The position numbers and the translations under genes were made by a program. From positions 620,001 through 684,000 of the forward strand of contig JBGAKR010000001.1 of the NCBI GenBank assembly GCA_044224315.1: 64,000 nucleotides of DNA, in the 5' to 3' direction. The notes beneath the pieces are model-generated. The model was not told the origin of the DNA and did no database searches. It worked only from the letters and a program-made list of their open reading frames with translations. This DNA comes from JAGXTF01 sp044224315. GTDB taxonomy: Bacteria; Bacteroidota; Bacteroidia; NS11-12g; UBA955. Below, piece by piece: positions 8,872 to 18,144 of the stretch (the first letter of the stretch is position 1; each line of letters opens with the position of its first letter).

Positions 8872-9737
8872 TTTGGCTATTATTGAGTATAATTTGCAGC
8901 ACCGGATTATTTTTAACATTTAAATATTTCGGTAAATTTCAGGTACTTATTTTTCCGGCCATTGTATTTAACTATGTCACTTGTTTTATTTGTGGAAATA
9001 TTCACTTAGGTAACGAAAACCTGTTTTCAACTCCTGTTTGGAATGAGCCTTGGTTGCCGCGAATTGCCTTTTTAGGCATATTTTTTATCAGTACTTTTTA
9101 TTTCACCGGATTGGGAACAAAAATGGCAGGTGCCGGACCCACATCTGTTGCATCAAAAATGAGTGTGGCATTGCCCGCTTTATATGCCATAATTTTTTGG
9201 AATGAAACATTTGGTTGGGTGCAATATGCCGGCATAGCATTGAGTTTGGTTAGTGTGTATTTGGTTACCCCCGACACGCCCGAGGAACACAAAAAACACC
9301 GCGCTTTATGGATTTTACTCATTGTATTTCTGGGCTCGGGTATTGTAGATACCGGTTTAAATATTTTTAAACACGATTATAGAAATCAGATTTCCGACCA
9401 AAAAATATCCACCATTGTTTTTGGTATGGCAGGCCTCATAGGAATTACAATTCTTGCTCTGCGATATAAACATCATCCATTTGGTAAAAAAGAAATTGCG
9501 GGTGGTATTATTTTGGGAATCATTAATTATTTATCACTCATTGCCATGTTTAGTGCCCTGGATGCGTTTAATGGAAAAACCGCCCTGTTTTTTGCTATTA
9601 ATAATGTGGGCGTGGTGATTTTCAGCACGGTAGCCGCTGTTTTAATATTTAAAGAAGCCATTTACCGCAAAGAAAAACTGGGATTATTATTGGCAGTAAT
9701 TGCCATTGTATTAATGAATTTTTATGCTGTTTTCTGA
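8868..9737 (+). CDS. EamA/DMT-family membrane transporter
   Basis: 289 aa with ten hydrophobic segments in two halves, typical of the drug/metabolite transporter superfamily. Seen: a hydrophobic N-terminus directly at the ATG, FWNETFGWVQYAGIALSLVS at the end of the first half and a matching KEAIYRKEKLGLLLAVIAI in the second, the duplicated EamA end motif. It overlaps ribD by 4 bases and the next gene by 14. Position next to ribD suggests a flavin or precursor link, but substrate cannot be deduced from sequence. Confidence 0.8.
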   Translation: MIWLLLSIICSTGLFLTFKYFGKFQVLIFPAIVFNYVTCFICGNIHLGNENLFSTPVWNEPWLPRIAFLGIFFISTFYFTGLGTKMAGAGPTSVASKMSVALPALYAIIFWNETFGWVQYAGIALSLVSVYLVTPDTPEEHKKHRALWILLIVFLGSGIVDTGLNIFKHDYRNQISDQKISTIVFGMAGLIGITILALRYKHHPFGKKEIAGGIILGIINYLSLIAMFSALDAFNGKTALFFAINNVGVVIFSTVAAVLIFKEAIYRKEKLGLLLAVIAIVLMNFYAVF

Positions 9738-10329
9738 TACATACCAGGTTCCAAAAGCCGAAAGCCAAGCCAATTTGCGCGAAAAAGGCAGCAAGTTTTT
9801 GGCCTATTTATTCCCTGTAAATACCGAAAACGAAATCAAAGAAAAAATTGCCCTGCTGAAAAGCAAATACCCCGATGCCACGCACCATTGCTATGCTTGG
9901 GTATTAAACCCCGACAGCTCGGCTCAGCGGAGTACCGATGATGGCGAACCTTCCAATAGTGCAGGCAAACCCATTTTACGCGCTATTATTTCAAAAGGTT
10001 TAACCAATATTTTAGTGATAGTGGTGCGATATTTCGGAGGTACACAATTGGGTATTCCGGGTTTAATACAAGCCTATGGAGATGCGGCAAAAGCAGCCCT
10101 GGAATTGTGCCCGACTGAAGAAAAATTTATAACCCAAAATTATTTACTAAGTGCCGATTTTACCCAGGAACATGAAATTCACCGCATAATTCAAACCTAT
10201 AAAGCCACCGTGTTAGATAGCATTTATACCGAAAATGTAACTTATAAATTGGGTGTTAGACGCAGTCTGGCTGCAGAATTTGAGAAAAAATGCAAAGACA
10301 ATTATTTGCTTGAATTAAAAAGCATTTGA
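9724..10329 (+). CDS. YigZ/IMPACT-family protein
   Basis: 201 aa, the usual length. The signature DDGEPSNSAGKPIL and the preceding HHCYAWV, plus VIVVRYFGGTQLGIPGLIQAY, identify the UPF0029/IMPACT N-terminal domain; a short DUF1949-like ferredoxin-fold domain follows. Family members bind translating ribosomes or modulate the stress response in eukaryotes; the bacterial role is poorly known. It is translationally coupled to the transporter upstream and converges on the LamG gene with no visible terminator. Confidence 0.9.
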   Translation: MLFSDTYQVPKAESQANLREKGSKFLAYLFPVNTENEIKEKIALLKSKYPDATHHCYAWVLNPDSSAQRSTDDGEPSNSAGKPILRAIISKGLTNILVIVVRYFGGTQLGIPGLIQAYGDAAKAALELCPTEEKFITQNYLLSADFTQEHEIHRIIQTYKATVLDSIYTENVTYKLGVRRSLAAEFEKKCKDNYLLELKSI

Positions 10330-10331
10330 GT

Positions 10332-11114
10332 TTACATTTGTTTTGAAATATCAATATCGGGGCAGTTATAAAATACCTTAACCTCATCCATACGCCCTCT
10401 GAAATAACTTAGCATAAGCAAATTACTGGGATACCATTTGGTTCGGCCAATTTCTATAGGTGTATTAACCAATAGCATGCCCGATGTATTGCCAGTGCTG
10501 GATGTGGCTACAATTACCCCATTCAGATACAACTCAATCACACCCGTTTTGCGAATTACATAAGCAACATGCTGCCAGAGATAGGGTTTTAAAAAATTTC
10601 CCTTAACTGAACCAAAATCATAAAACCCTGAATTTGCAAAATATCCGTTTACCCGGGATTGAATCTGGGTGCAGTATGTGCTGATACCGCTGCGGGTATT
10701 ATTGTCCCATTTATTAAAAAATCCGGAATAGGCCGCCGAAGTTGCGATCCCATTGGTAAAGGTATCAAAACCAACTGGAAATAACCATGCCATCACTGCA
10801 ATTGATTTGCCATCAAAACGGAATGTGTGTGGAATTTCCAAATACGCATTGCTTCCAACTAATTGCATTCCCCATCCATATTTACCCTGGTTAATGGTGG
10901 GTACACCATGCAGAATTACTGAATTATTATACCCGGATGAATCAGCAAAATTACCTTCAAACTTTAAATACAAATTTGGTTTGCATACTGTATTTATAGT
11001 GGTATCTGCCGGCCCTTTTTTCGAATTAGGTGGACCACAATAGGGCCGGTTGCAGTGAAACAACAGCAATGAGGCAGTTAAAATAAAAGTTGAAATAGAA
11101 ATATTTCGAGTCAT
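10332..11114 (-). CDS. LamG-like (concanavalin-fold) secreted protein, probable lipoprotein
   Basis: The ATG at 11114 is preferred: the further TTG at 11126 lies inside a likely -7 box (TATTTTTG). Residues 1-21 form a signal sequence ending LLLFHC, an unusual lipobox (His before Cys). Residues ~45-240 resemble a LamG/pentraxin jelly roll: LYLKFEGNFADSSGYNNSV, YLEIPHTFRFDGKSIAVMAW, WQHVAYVI, LYLNGV, IGRTKW, RGRMDEVKVF. These domains bind carbohydrate or serve adhesion. The cargo is unknown. Confidence 0.75.
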   Translation of the reverse strand: MTRNISISTFILTASLLLFHCNRPYCGPPNSKKGPADTTINTVCKPNLYLKFEGNFADSSGYNNSVILHGVPTINQGKYGWGMQLVGSNAYLEIPHTFRFDGKSIAVMAWLFPVGFDTFTNGIATSAAYSGFFNKWDNNTRSGISTYCTQIQSRVNGYFANSGFYDFGSVKGNFLKPYLWQHVAYVIRKTGVIELYLNGVIVATSSTGNTSGMLLVNTPIEIGRTKWYPSNLLMLSYFRGRMDEVKVFYNCPDIDISKQM

Positions 11115-11152
11115 GTTTTTATGCAAAAATAAGATGCCTTACCGCAAATAAT

Positions 11153-11180
11153 AAAAAAAGTCCGGTTACCCGGACTTTTA
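11153..11180 (-). terminator. recA terminator
   Basis: AAAAGTCCGG-GTAA-CCGGACTTTTTTT on the minus strand, 27 bases after the recA stop: a strong GC-rich stem followed by a T run. Confidence 0.9.
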
Positions 11181-11206
11181 TATCTACCAATAATTTAGTT
11201 TTTGAA

Positions 11207-12244
11207 TTATGCTTCGCTGGCTTCGCCGGGTTGAACGGCAAGCACTTCGGCGCCTGTAGCAGTTTTGGCCCTGATTTTTGCCTCAATTTCTTTTAGCATT
11301 TCGGGGTTGTCTTCCAGCAATTCTTTTACCGAATCGCGGCCCTGGCCCAATTTGGTGCCTTCATAGCTAAACCATGAACCACTTTTCTGAACCACGCCTG
11401 CATCTACGGCAATATCAAGCACTTCACCACTTCGGCTAATGCCTTTTCCGTACATAATATCAAATTCCACCACGCGGAATGGAGGTGCTACTTTGTTTTT
11501 AGCCACCTTTACCTTGGTGCGGTTCCCAATCATATCTTCACCATCCTTAATCTGGCCAATGCGGCGGATATCCAATCGCACAGAAGCGTAGAATTTAAGC
11601 GCATTACCACCGGTAGTAGTTTCGGGATTGCCAAACATAACCCCAATTTTTTCGCGCAATTGGTTAATGAAAATGGCAATACAACCGGTTTTGCTGATGG
11701 TACCGGTAAGTTTTCGCAGCGCCTGACTCATCAAACGGGCTTGCAGACCCATTTTACTATCGCCCATATCACCCTCAATCTCGGCGCGTGGAACCAATGC
11801 GGCCACGGAGTCGATAACAATTACATCAATGGCGCCTGAACGGATGAGATTATCGGCAATTTCCAAGCCTTGCTCCCCATCGTCGGGCTGAGATATCAGC
11901 AGGTTGGAAGTGTCGATGCCCAGTTTTTCGGCATAAAATTTATCAAAAGCGTGTTCTGCATCTACAAAGGCACAGATACCGCCTTTTTTTTGCGCCTGCG
12001 CAATGGTGTGCAGGGCAATTGTGGTTTTACCAGAACTTTCAGGACCATAAATCTCAATAATACGGCCTCTGGGAAAACCGCCAACTCCCAGGGCAAGGTC
12101 AAGCCCGAAGGATCCGGTGGAAATTACGTCTACGTTCACAGAACGCGCGTCGTCCATCTTCATCACAACCCCCTTACCGTAAGTCTTTTCAAGTCTTTCG
12201 ATGGTTTGCTTCAGGGCTTTCAGTTTTTCTTGTTGTTCACTCAT
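11207..12244 (-). CDS. recA: Recombinase RecA
   Basis: 345 aa from the ATG at 12244, preceded by AGGAAA at a ribosome-binding distance; a longer frame to 12310 adds an unlikely N-terminus. Walker A GPESSGKTTIALH, the DNA-binding loop regions (RMSQALRKLTG, INQLREKIGVMFGNPETTTG) and the GRGRDSVKE-like C-terminal part are present. It catalyses strand exchange and triggers SOS cleavage. It is divergent from radC, so two DNA-repair genes share one upstream region. Confidence 0.98.
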   Translation of the reverse strand: MSEQQEKLKALKQTIERLEKTYGKGVVMKMDDARSVNVDVISTGSFGLDLALGVGGFPRGRIIEIYGPESSGKTTIALHTIAQAQKKGGICAFVDAEHAFDKFYAEKLGIDTSNLLISQPDDGEQGLEIADNLIRSGAIDVIVIDSVAALVPRAEIEGDMGDSKMGLQARLMSQALRKLTGTISKTGCIAIFINQLREKIGVMFGNPETTTGGNALKFYASVRLDIRRIGQIKDGEDMIGNRTKVKVAKNKVAPPFRVVEFDIMYGKGISRSGEVLDIAVDAGVVQKSGSWFSYEGTKLGQGRDSVKELLEDNPEMLKEIEAKIRAKTATGAEVLAVQPGEASEA

Positions 12245-12318
12245 AACGTTTCCTTTCTTTAACAAATTTACTTTTGGTTTTTTGATTTTGTACTTGCAAA
12301 TAAAAAACAAATGTTTAA

Positions 12319-12327
12319 TATATTTGC
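12319..12327 (+). promoter_or_regulatory. -7 box for radC
   Basis: TATATTTGC matches TAnnTTTG(C), 30 bases before the ATG at 12356. No SOS-like palindrome could be recognised by eye. Confidence 0.5.
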
Positions 12328-12355
12328 ATGGTGTTGATAATTATTTTAACAATTT

Positions 12356-13078
12356 ATGGAAGATAACCGACCGATTCATACCTGGAAAGAGGACGATAGA
12401 CCAAGGGAAAAGCTACTTTTAAAAGGGCGTCATAGCCTTAGTGACGCTGAGTTACTGGCTATTATATTAGGCACAGGGTCGAGATATCGCGATGATAATG
12501 GCTTCGTAAAATCCAGATCGGCACTAGACCTTGGCAAAGATATTCTGCACGCAGTTGACAATAATCTTATCAATTTAACCAAAACAACAGTAGCTGAGCT
12601 CACAAAAGTGAAGGGAATCGGCGAAGCTAAGGCAATTTCCATACTTGCCGCCCTCGAATTAGGGGTGCGTAGAAACTCTTTTGCCACCCAAAAGCCCAAA
12701 CTTACATGCAGCAAAGATAGTTATATGCTGGTATGCCATATGATTCAGGATTTAACACATGAGGAATTTCATGCCATATTTATAAATAAGGGCAATTATG
12801 TTTTAAATGTCAAACGAATGAGCATTGGCGGAAGAAGCGCAACAATCATGGATCCGGGTCAGATTTTTAAGGAGGCGCTTAACCTCAATGCCAGCGGAAT
12901 CGTACTTTGTCACAATCATCCCTCAGGCACCCTGCGCCCCTCCGATGAGGATATTGCAATTACACGCAAATTAATAGAAGCGGGTTCCTTCCTGGATATC
13001 ACCATTATAGACCATCTGATTATTTCCAGTCATGGTTACTACAGCTTCGGCGACAACGGAAAAATGAGCAGGGCTTAG
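12356..13078 (+). CDS. radC: RadC-family JAB-domain protein
   Basis: 240 aa. The N-terminal UPF0758 part (LSDAELLAIILGTG, VKGIGEAKAISILAALELG) contains a helix-hairpin-helix. The C-terminal MPN/JAMM domain has the metal site H-N-H-P-S-G followed by SDEDIAITRKL. Despite the name, a direct repair role is doubtful in the literature. It is divergent from recA with about 110 bases between the ATGs. The ATG at 12356 has an A/T-rich leader typical for the phylum. Confidence 0.95.
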   Translation: MEDNRPIHTWKEDDRPREKLLLKGRHSLSDAELLAIILGTGSRYRDDNGFVKSRSALDLGKDILHAVDNNLINLTKTTVAELTKVKGIGEAKAISILAALELGVRRNSFATQKPKLTCSKDSYMLVCHMIQDLTHEEFHAIFINKGNYVLNVKRMSIGGRSATIMDPGQIFKEALNLNASGIVLCHNHPSGTLRPSDEDIAITRKLIEAGSFLDITIIDHLIISSHGYYSFGDNGKMSRA

Positions 13079-13118
13079 GTTTTTGGATATTCTTTAGGTA
13101 CTCCCTTATTTTTGTGGA

Positions 13119-13625
13119 GTGAAAAAATTTATCCCTCTGTTTCTCCTTACTGCTTTGCTACTCATATTTATACAAGCCTGTAAAGGCGTGTTGCGAAAAG
13201 AATGTAAATCAGACTATGCCAGCGAACAAGGCATTATTACCCGCAAAATTAACGACGGCTGTTATCCAAGTCTCAATTTTCCAGATAACCTCGAAAAACG
13301 CTGGGTAATTACCCGAAAATCGAGCTGGGACAGTGCCTGGACCGATTATGAAGATAAATACACCCAAAGCTGTGATACCCCGGTTGTGGATTTTAATACC
13401 GAATCGGTTCTGGTATTCTATCATGGTAACGGTCATGGCATTAAAAACGTAAGATCCGTAACCAAAGACGACGGCAAAAAAAACATCCATTACAAAATCA
13501 CCGACTACGATTGCAATAAAAAACGCGCTGTTACTAAAGAGTATATTGTGAGTTACAACATGGTGGTGATACCTAAAATTCCCGATGGATACAGTGTAAC
13601 ATTCGAAATCAGCGAAGGAAATTAA
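13119..13625 (+). CDS. Small lipoprotein, paralogue of the next gene
   Basis: 168 aa from a GTG start. Signal sequence with lipobox FIQAC (Cys ~21), then a domain with four further cysteines. A TATTTTTG element at 13107-13114 lies so close that a transcript from it would be nearly leaderless. The protein is clearly related to the following gene: both share CKSDYA/CRSGYQ, SSWDSAW/SQWDSLW, DFNTESVL/DFNTNSVL and VVIPKIPDGY/VVIPKIPAGY. I recognise no named family; periplasmic or outer-membrane attachment is inferred from the lipobox. Confidence 0.7.
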   Translation: MKKFIPLFLLTALLLIFIQACKGVLRKECKSDYASEQGIITRKINDGCYPSLNFPDNLEKRWVITRKSSWDSAWTDYEDKYTQSCDTPVVDFNTESVLVFYHGNGHGIKNVRSVTKDDGKKNIHYKITDYDCNKKRAVTKEYIVSYNMVVIPKIPDGYSVTFEISEGN

Positions 13626-14108
13626 ATGCAGTACCGGTATCTCTTTCTAAGCGCCCTGCTTACCTTGCTCGTTGCCAATGGATGCAGGCGTTGGTTCCAT
13701 GCCGAATGCCGCAGCGGCTACCAGGTAAACCGGGGCGAAATAGTAATTTCGCTGGTGTACAACTGCCTTGTCTTTGATCCCGACGCCACCGGAGACACAA
13801 CCGCTTATACCCGCCAAAGCCAGTGGGACTCACTATGGGTAAACCTTGCTGCAAAATATGGAAACGGATGCCCCAAACCCAACATCGACTTCAATACAAA
13901 CTCGGTACTTACTTATTTCCAACAGTACGAAAACAAGTACAAAATCATCCGCGAAGTCAATTTCGATCACACCAATAAAGAGGTAATTTACACCATTACC
14001 CAATTCAGATGCTCCAATGGAAACAGCATGGGGATGAACGAAAATCTGGTGGTGATTCCCAAAATTCCAGCCGGCTACAAAGTGGTTTGGAAAACCGTCA
14101 CCCACTAG
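13626..14108 (+). CDS. Small lipoprotein, paralogue of the preceding gene
   Basis: 160 aa; its ATG follows the preceding stop with no spacer, so the two are co-translated. Signal peptide and lipobox LVANGC, then the same cysteine-containing domain as in its neighbour (see shared motifs there). The tandem pair looks like an old duplication, since sequences outside the motifs differ widely. Function unknown. The next gene, gcvP, has its own promoter. Confidence 0.7.
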   Translation: MQYRYLFLSALLTLLVANGCRRWFHAECRSGYQVNRGEIVISLVYNCLVFDPDATGDTTAYTRQSQWDSLWVNLAAKYGNGCPKPNIDFNTNSVLTYFQQYENKYKIIREVNFDHTNKEVIYTITQFRCSNGNSMGMNENLVVIPKIPAGYKVVWKTVTH

Positions 14109-14189
14109 GGTTTTAAACAAATCTGCGACGCACGCTAACAACTGTTAGCATTTTGGTTTTGGAGCCTTAAAAAATTGCCCTTAAATCAT

Positions 14190-14198
14190 TAACTTCGC
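14190..14198 (+). promoter_or_regulatory. -7 box for gcvP
   Basis: TAACTTCGC, 8 bases before the ATG at 14207, so the transcript would be almost leaderless or start just upstream. No glycine-riboswitch fold is recognisable in the 98-base gap. Confidence 0.45.
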
Positions 14199-14206
14199 AG
14201 CGAATT

Positions 14207-17098
14207 ATGAACCTCAACACTCGCTATTCCGAAAGATTTGAAGACCGCCATATCGGTCCACGCCAGTCTGACCTGAAAGCCATGCTCGACACAATCGGGG
14301 TGGGCAGTTTAGACGGATTAATTGATAAAACCATTCCTGCCGGTATTCGCTTGCCAAAACCCTTGCATACCGGTGCCCCCATGTCTGAGCCAGAGTTTCT
14401 GGAAATGCTGAAAGACAAGGCATCACGCAATAAAATCTTTAAAAACTACATCGGTATGGGCTACTACGGTACCCATGTTCCCGGTGTAATTCTCAGAAAT
14501 ATCATGGAAAACCCGGGCTGGTATACCCAATACACCCCTTACCAGGCCGAAATTGCCCAGGGTCGTTTGGAAGCTCTGCTCAACTATCAAACCATGATTA
14601 TCGACCTTACCGGAATGGAAATCGCCAATGCATCATTGCTCGACGAAGCCACCGCTGCCGCCGAATCCATACACATGTTCCTGGATCTGGCTCCCAAAGG
14701 TCAGGGCATGAAATTTTTTGTAGATAACGACATTTTCCCCCAAACCAAAGACGTGCTCATTACCCGCGCCGAACCTATCGGTGTAGAGTTGGTTTTTGGC
14801 GATTACAAAACATTCCAACCCGATACCACTTTCTTTGGTGCCATTGTTCAATATCCCAACGATAAAGGTAGTATAGAAGATTACCGCGGTTTTGCTGCCA
14901 ATTGCAAAGCCCATAATGTAAAAACCTGCTTTATTGCCGATATTCTGGCACTTACTGTTTTAACCCCTCCGGGTGAATTTGGTGCCGATTGTGTTGTAGG
15001 TTCAACCCAGCGTTTTGGTGTTCCTATGGGTTTTGGTGGTCCGCACGCCGCTTACATGGCTGCCCGCGACGAGCACAAACGCCACATGCCCGGCCGTATT
15101 ATCGGGGTGAGTGTAGACCGCCACGGAAACCGCGCCCTGCGCATGGCCTTGCAAACCCGCGAACAGCATATCAAACGCCAGAATGCCACTTCAAACATTT
15201 GCACCGCCCAGGTATTGCTGAGCATTATGGCCGGTATGTATGGCACTTACCACGGACCCGATGGATTGAAAAAAATCGCCGGTCGTGTGCATGCCCTTAC
15301 CAGTGAATTGGCCCGCGGCATTGAAGCTACCTCAGGAGTGTTCAAGGTAGAAAACAAAACCTTCTTCGATACCCTGTATGTGGCAGTACCCAATGCAGGC
15401 ACAATCAAAGCCCTGGCCACTGCTCAAAACATAAACCTGCGCTATTTCGATGATCAGCATGTGGGTATTTCAATAGATGAAACCACCACCGCTGATGATG
15501 TGCATTTATTGCTCGAAATTTTCCGCAAAGCCTGCGACGGTGCCTCTGTATCTGTTTCTGATACTGCCGAAAGCCGTATCCCAGCCGAGTTTGTGCGCCA
15601 AAGCAACTTCATGTTGCACCCCGTGTTCAATACCTACCAAAGTGAGCACGAAATGTTGCGCTACATCCGCGGCCTCGAAACCAAAGACCTTAGCCTTTGC
15701 CATAGCATGATCAGCCTGGGCAGCTGCACCATGAAACTCAATGCTACCACCGAAATGATTCCGGTAACCTGGCCCGAGTTTAATGCCTTGCACCCTTTTG
15801 CACCACTTGAGCAAGCTATCGGATACCTCGAAATAATCAATGAACTGAGCAAAGACCTCTGCGAAATCACCGGTTTTGCCGCTATGAGTCTGCAACCCAA
15901 CGCAGGTTCTCAAGGCGAATACGCAGGTTTGATGGTAATCCGCGAATACTTCAAAGGCATAGGCCAAAGCCACCGCAACATAGCATTGATTCCAAGCAGT
16001 GCGCACGGTACCAACCCTGCCAGCGCCGTTATGGCCGGTATGGAAGTAGTGGTAACCAAATGCGATGAAAACGGAAATATCGACCTGGAAGACCTGCGCA
16101 ATCAGGCCCAGAAACATAAAGACAACCTGGCTTGCCTGATGGTTACTTACCCAAGTACCCACGGGGTTTTTGAAAGTGCCATTAAAGACATTACCGGCAT
16201 GATTCACGAGTTTGGCGGTCAGGTATATATGGACGGTGCCAATATGAATGCCCAGGTAGGTTTAACCAGCCCCGGTATGATTGGTGCCGACGTTTGTCAC
16301 CTTAATCTGCACAAAACCTTCTGCATCCCACACGGGGGTGGTGGACCTGGCATGGGCCCCATTGGCGTGGCTGCCCACCTGGCACCATACCTGCCCGGCC
16401 ATGCAGTGGTTAAAACCGGTGGAGATAAAGGAATGCACGCAGTAAGTGCTGCTCCCTGGGGCAGTGCCAGCATTCTGCTGATTTCTTATGCCTACATTAA
16501 AATGATGGGAGGCGAAGGCCTTACCAATGCTACCAAATATGCCATTCTTAATGCCAACTACATGAAAGCCCGCCTGCAAGGCGAGTATCCAGTATTGTAC
16601 AGCGGCGAAAACGGTTTTGCAGCCCACGAAATGATTTTGGATACCCGCAAATTCAAAACCTCTGCAGGTGTTGAAGCCGGTGATTTTGCAAAACGTTTGA
16701 TGGACTATGGTTTCCACGCACCCACCGTTTCTTTCCCTGTTGCTGGTACCCTGATGGTAGAACCCACCGAAAGCGAAAGCAAAGAAGAACTGGATCGTTT
16801 CTGCGAAGCCATGCTGGCCATCCGCGAAGAAATCCGCGAAATTGAAGAGGGCAAAGCCGATAAAGAAGACAATGTGCTGAAAATGGCGCCCCATACTGCC
16901 ATGGAACTGGTAAGCAACAGCTGGTCACACCCCTACAGCCGCGAAAAAGCCGCCTATCCTGCACCCTATGTAGCCGCCAAAAAATTCTGGCCCTCTGTTG
17001 CCCGTGTAAACGACACCTATGGCGACAGAAACCTGGTTTGCGCATGCTTGCCCATAGAAGCATACATGGAAAACGCAGCCCAACCAGCTACTGCCTAA
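14207..17098 (+). CDS. gcvP: Glycine dehydrogenase (decarboxylating), P-protein
   Basis: 963 aa, the length of single-chain GcvP (fused alpha and beta halves). N-terminus ERFEDRHIGPRQSD is typical. The pyridoxal-phosphate lysine is in CHLNLHKTFCIPHGGGGPG, preceded by DGANMNAQVGLTSPG; the first half has GMGYYGTHVP and GGPHAAYMAA. It decarboxylates glycine and passes the aminomethyl group to the H-protein lipoate. The genes for H- and T-proteins are not in this window. Confidence 0.98.
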   Translation: MNLNTRYSERFEDRHIGPRQSDLKAMLDTIGVGSLDGLIDKTIPAGIRLPKPLHTGAPMSEPEFLEMLKDKASRNKIFKNYIGMGYYGTHVPGVILRNIMENPGWYTQYTPYQAEIAQGRLEALLNYQTMIIDLTGMEIANASLLDEATAAAESIHMFLDLAPKGQGMKFFVDNDIFPQTKDVLITRAEPIGVELVFGDYKTFQPDTTFFGAIVQYPNDKGSIEDYRGFAANCKAHNVKTCFIADILALTVLTPPGEFGADCVVGSTQRFGVPMGFGGPHAAYMAARDEHKRHMPGRIIGVSVDRHGNRALRMALQTREQHIKRQNATSNICTAQVLLSIMAGMYGTYHGPDGLKKIAGRVHALTSELARGIEATSGVFKVENKTFFDTLYVAVPNAGTIKALATAQNINLRYFDDQHVGISIDETTTADDVHLLLEIFRKACDGASVSVSDTAESRIPAEFVRQSNFMLHPVFNTYQSEHEMLRYIRGLETKDLSLCHSMISLGSCTMKLNATTEMIPVTWPEFNALHPFAPLEQAIGYLEIINELSKDLCEITGFAAMSLQPNAGSQGEYAGLMVIREYFKGIGQSHRNIALIPSSAHGTNPASAVMAGMEVVVTKCDENGNIDLEDLRNQAQKHKDNLACLMVTYPSTHGVFESAIKDITGMIHEFGGQVYMDGANMNAQVGLTSPGMIGADVCHLNLHKTFCIPHGGGGPGMGPIGVAAHLAPYLPGHAVVKTGGDKGMHAVSAAPWGSASILLISYAYIKMMGGEGLTNATKYAILNANYMKARLQGEYPVLYSGENGFAAHEMILDTRKFKTSAGVEAGDFAKRLMDYGFHAPTVSFPVAGTLMVEPTESESKEELDRFCEAMLAIREEIREIEEGKADKEDNVLKMAPHTAMELVSNSWSHPYSREKAAYPAPYVAAKKFWPSVARVNDTYGDRNLVCACLPIEAYMENAAQPATA

Positions 17099-17118
17099 TC
17101 TTATAAAAAAAACATCAC

Positions 17119-17149
17119 AAAAAGCCGGGCCATTGGGCTTGGCTTTTTT
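17119..17149 (+). terminator. gcvP terminator
   Basis: AAAAAGCC...GGCTTTTTT with an imperfect inner GGGCC/GGGCTT part, 20 bases after the gcvP stop. Confidence 0.7.
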
Positions 17150-17221
17150 ATGCCATACAGTTTCTATCCAATCTTCTCCGATCAGCGTTGATGCATGGCA
17201 AACCTTTTTACAAAGCAAAAC

Positions 17222-17548
17222 AACTCCGAAGGAGTTCATCACCCAGTTTAAAGCACGTCGCAAAAGCCTAGAACTCCGAAGGAGTTTATTACTCAGTATA
17301 AGCCGAGCAGCAAAAGCCAAGAACTCCGAAGGAGTTCATTACTCAGTGCAGGCCGCGCAGCAAAAGCCACAGAACTCAGAAGGAGTTCATTACTCAGTAT
17401 AAGCTCCGTAGCGAAAGAGAAAGAACTCCGAAGGAGTCCATTACTCAGTATAAGCCAAGCAGCAAAAGCCAAAGAACTCCGAAGGAGTTCATTACTCAGT
17501 ATAAGCCACGCAGCAAAAGCAAAAGAACTCCGAAGGAGTTCATTAAAG
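17222..17548. repeat. Seven-copy palindromic repeat array, 50-51 bp period
   Basis: Seven copies of the palindrome GAACTCCGAAGGAGTTC (7-bp stem, GAA loop) start near 17222, 17272, 17322, 17373, 17424, 17475 and 17526. The sequence between palindromes is also conserved (CATTACTCAGTATAAGCC, then GCAGCAAAAGCC), with small differences; copy 4 has TCAG and copy 5 TCCA changes. The array ends 84 bases before an IS200-like Y1 transposase gene. By analogy with REP elements mobilised by Y1 transposases, the hairpins may be its recognition sites. Confidence 0.9.
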
Positions 17549-17632
17549 TCTCCCTGTCAAATAAAAAAACTTGCACTTCCCCCTTTTTGTATATATATTA
17601 GATAAATAATTTATGCTAATATTTTTATCAAT

Positions 17633-18079
17633 ATGAGTACCTACACACAAATTCTTTATCAAATCGTTTTTGCAACCCACAACAGATTACCCGTCTTACA
17701 CAAATCAAACAGAGACCAACTTTACAAACTCATCTGGAAAATTCTGGAAGACCACAAATGCCATCCGTACTACATAAACGGAGTAGAAGATCATATTCAT
17801 ATCGCAACAGACCTGCATCCTTCAGTCGCATTGTCAAACCTTGTGAAAGACATCAAGGTTATTACCACCAAAGCCATTAAAGAGCATAAGTTATTCCCTC
17901 ATTTTATCTGCTGGCAGGAAGGCTATGGCGCTTTTACATACAGTATCAAGGATAAAGATAAACTGTTAAAATATATTTTAAATCAGGAAATACACCACCA
18001 ATCCGATTCTTCCAAAAAAGAATTATTTACACTACTAAATGAGCACCTCGTGCAGTACGATCTCAAATATTTGTATTAA
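17633..18079 (+). CDS. IS200/IS605-like Y1 transposase (TnpA, REP-associated type)
   Basis: 148 aa, intact. The HUH metal motif is H-I-H at residues ~54-56 (VEDHIHIATDL), and the likely catalytic tyrosine is Tyr114 in LLKYILNQEIHH, in the C-terminal helix as in the family; WQEGYGAFTYS is also characteristic. Enzymes of this type cut and join single-stranded DNA at hairpins. No accessory TnpB is present. It may be a domesticated, single-copy RAYT-like gene rather than an active IS; I see no second end that would define an element. Confidence 0.88.
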   Translation: MSTYTQILYQIVFATHNRLPVLHKSNRDQLYKLIWKILEDHKCHPYYINGVEDHIHIATDLHPSVALSNLVKDIKVITTKAIKEHKLFPHFICWQEGYGAFTYSIKDKDKLLKYILNQEIHHQSDSSKKELFTLLNEHLVQYDLKYLY

Positions 18080-18144
18080 CATCACTGCCGGAGGATTTCG
18101 CCAATTACCCCTGCTGAGTCCCTATTTTTCCAGGCACTATTTTG

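Noticed and set aside
14109..14206. Glycine riboswitch before gcvP
   Set aside because: The gap is only 98 bases, has no tandem aptamer-like pattern, and the promoter box sits at its end.
15506..16894. Long minus-strand ORFs inside gcvP
   Set aside because: Antisense shadows caused by codon bias of a highly expressed gene; gcvP motifs are unambiguous.
17133..17402. 89-codon plus-strand ORF over the repeat array
   Set aside because: Its sequence is only the translated 50-bp repeat (NSEGVHYSV repeated); no start context or homology signal, and the array continues beyond it.
17222..17548. Array as CRISPR
   Set aside because: The sequences between palindromes are themselves conserved, so there are no unique spacers, and no cas gene is near.
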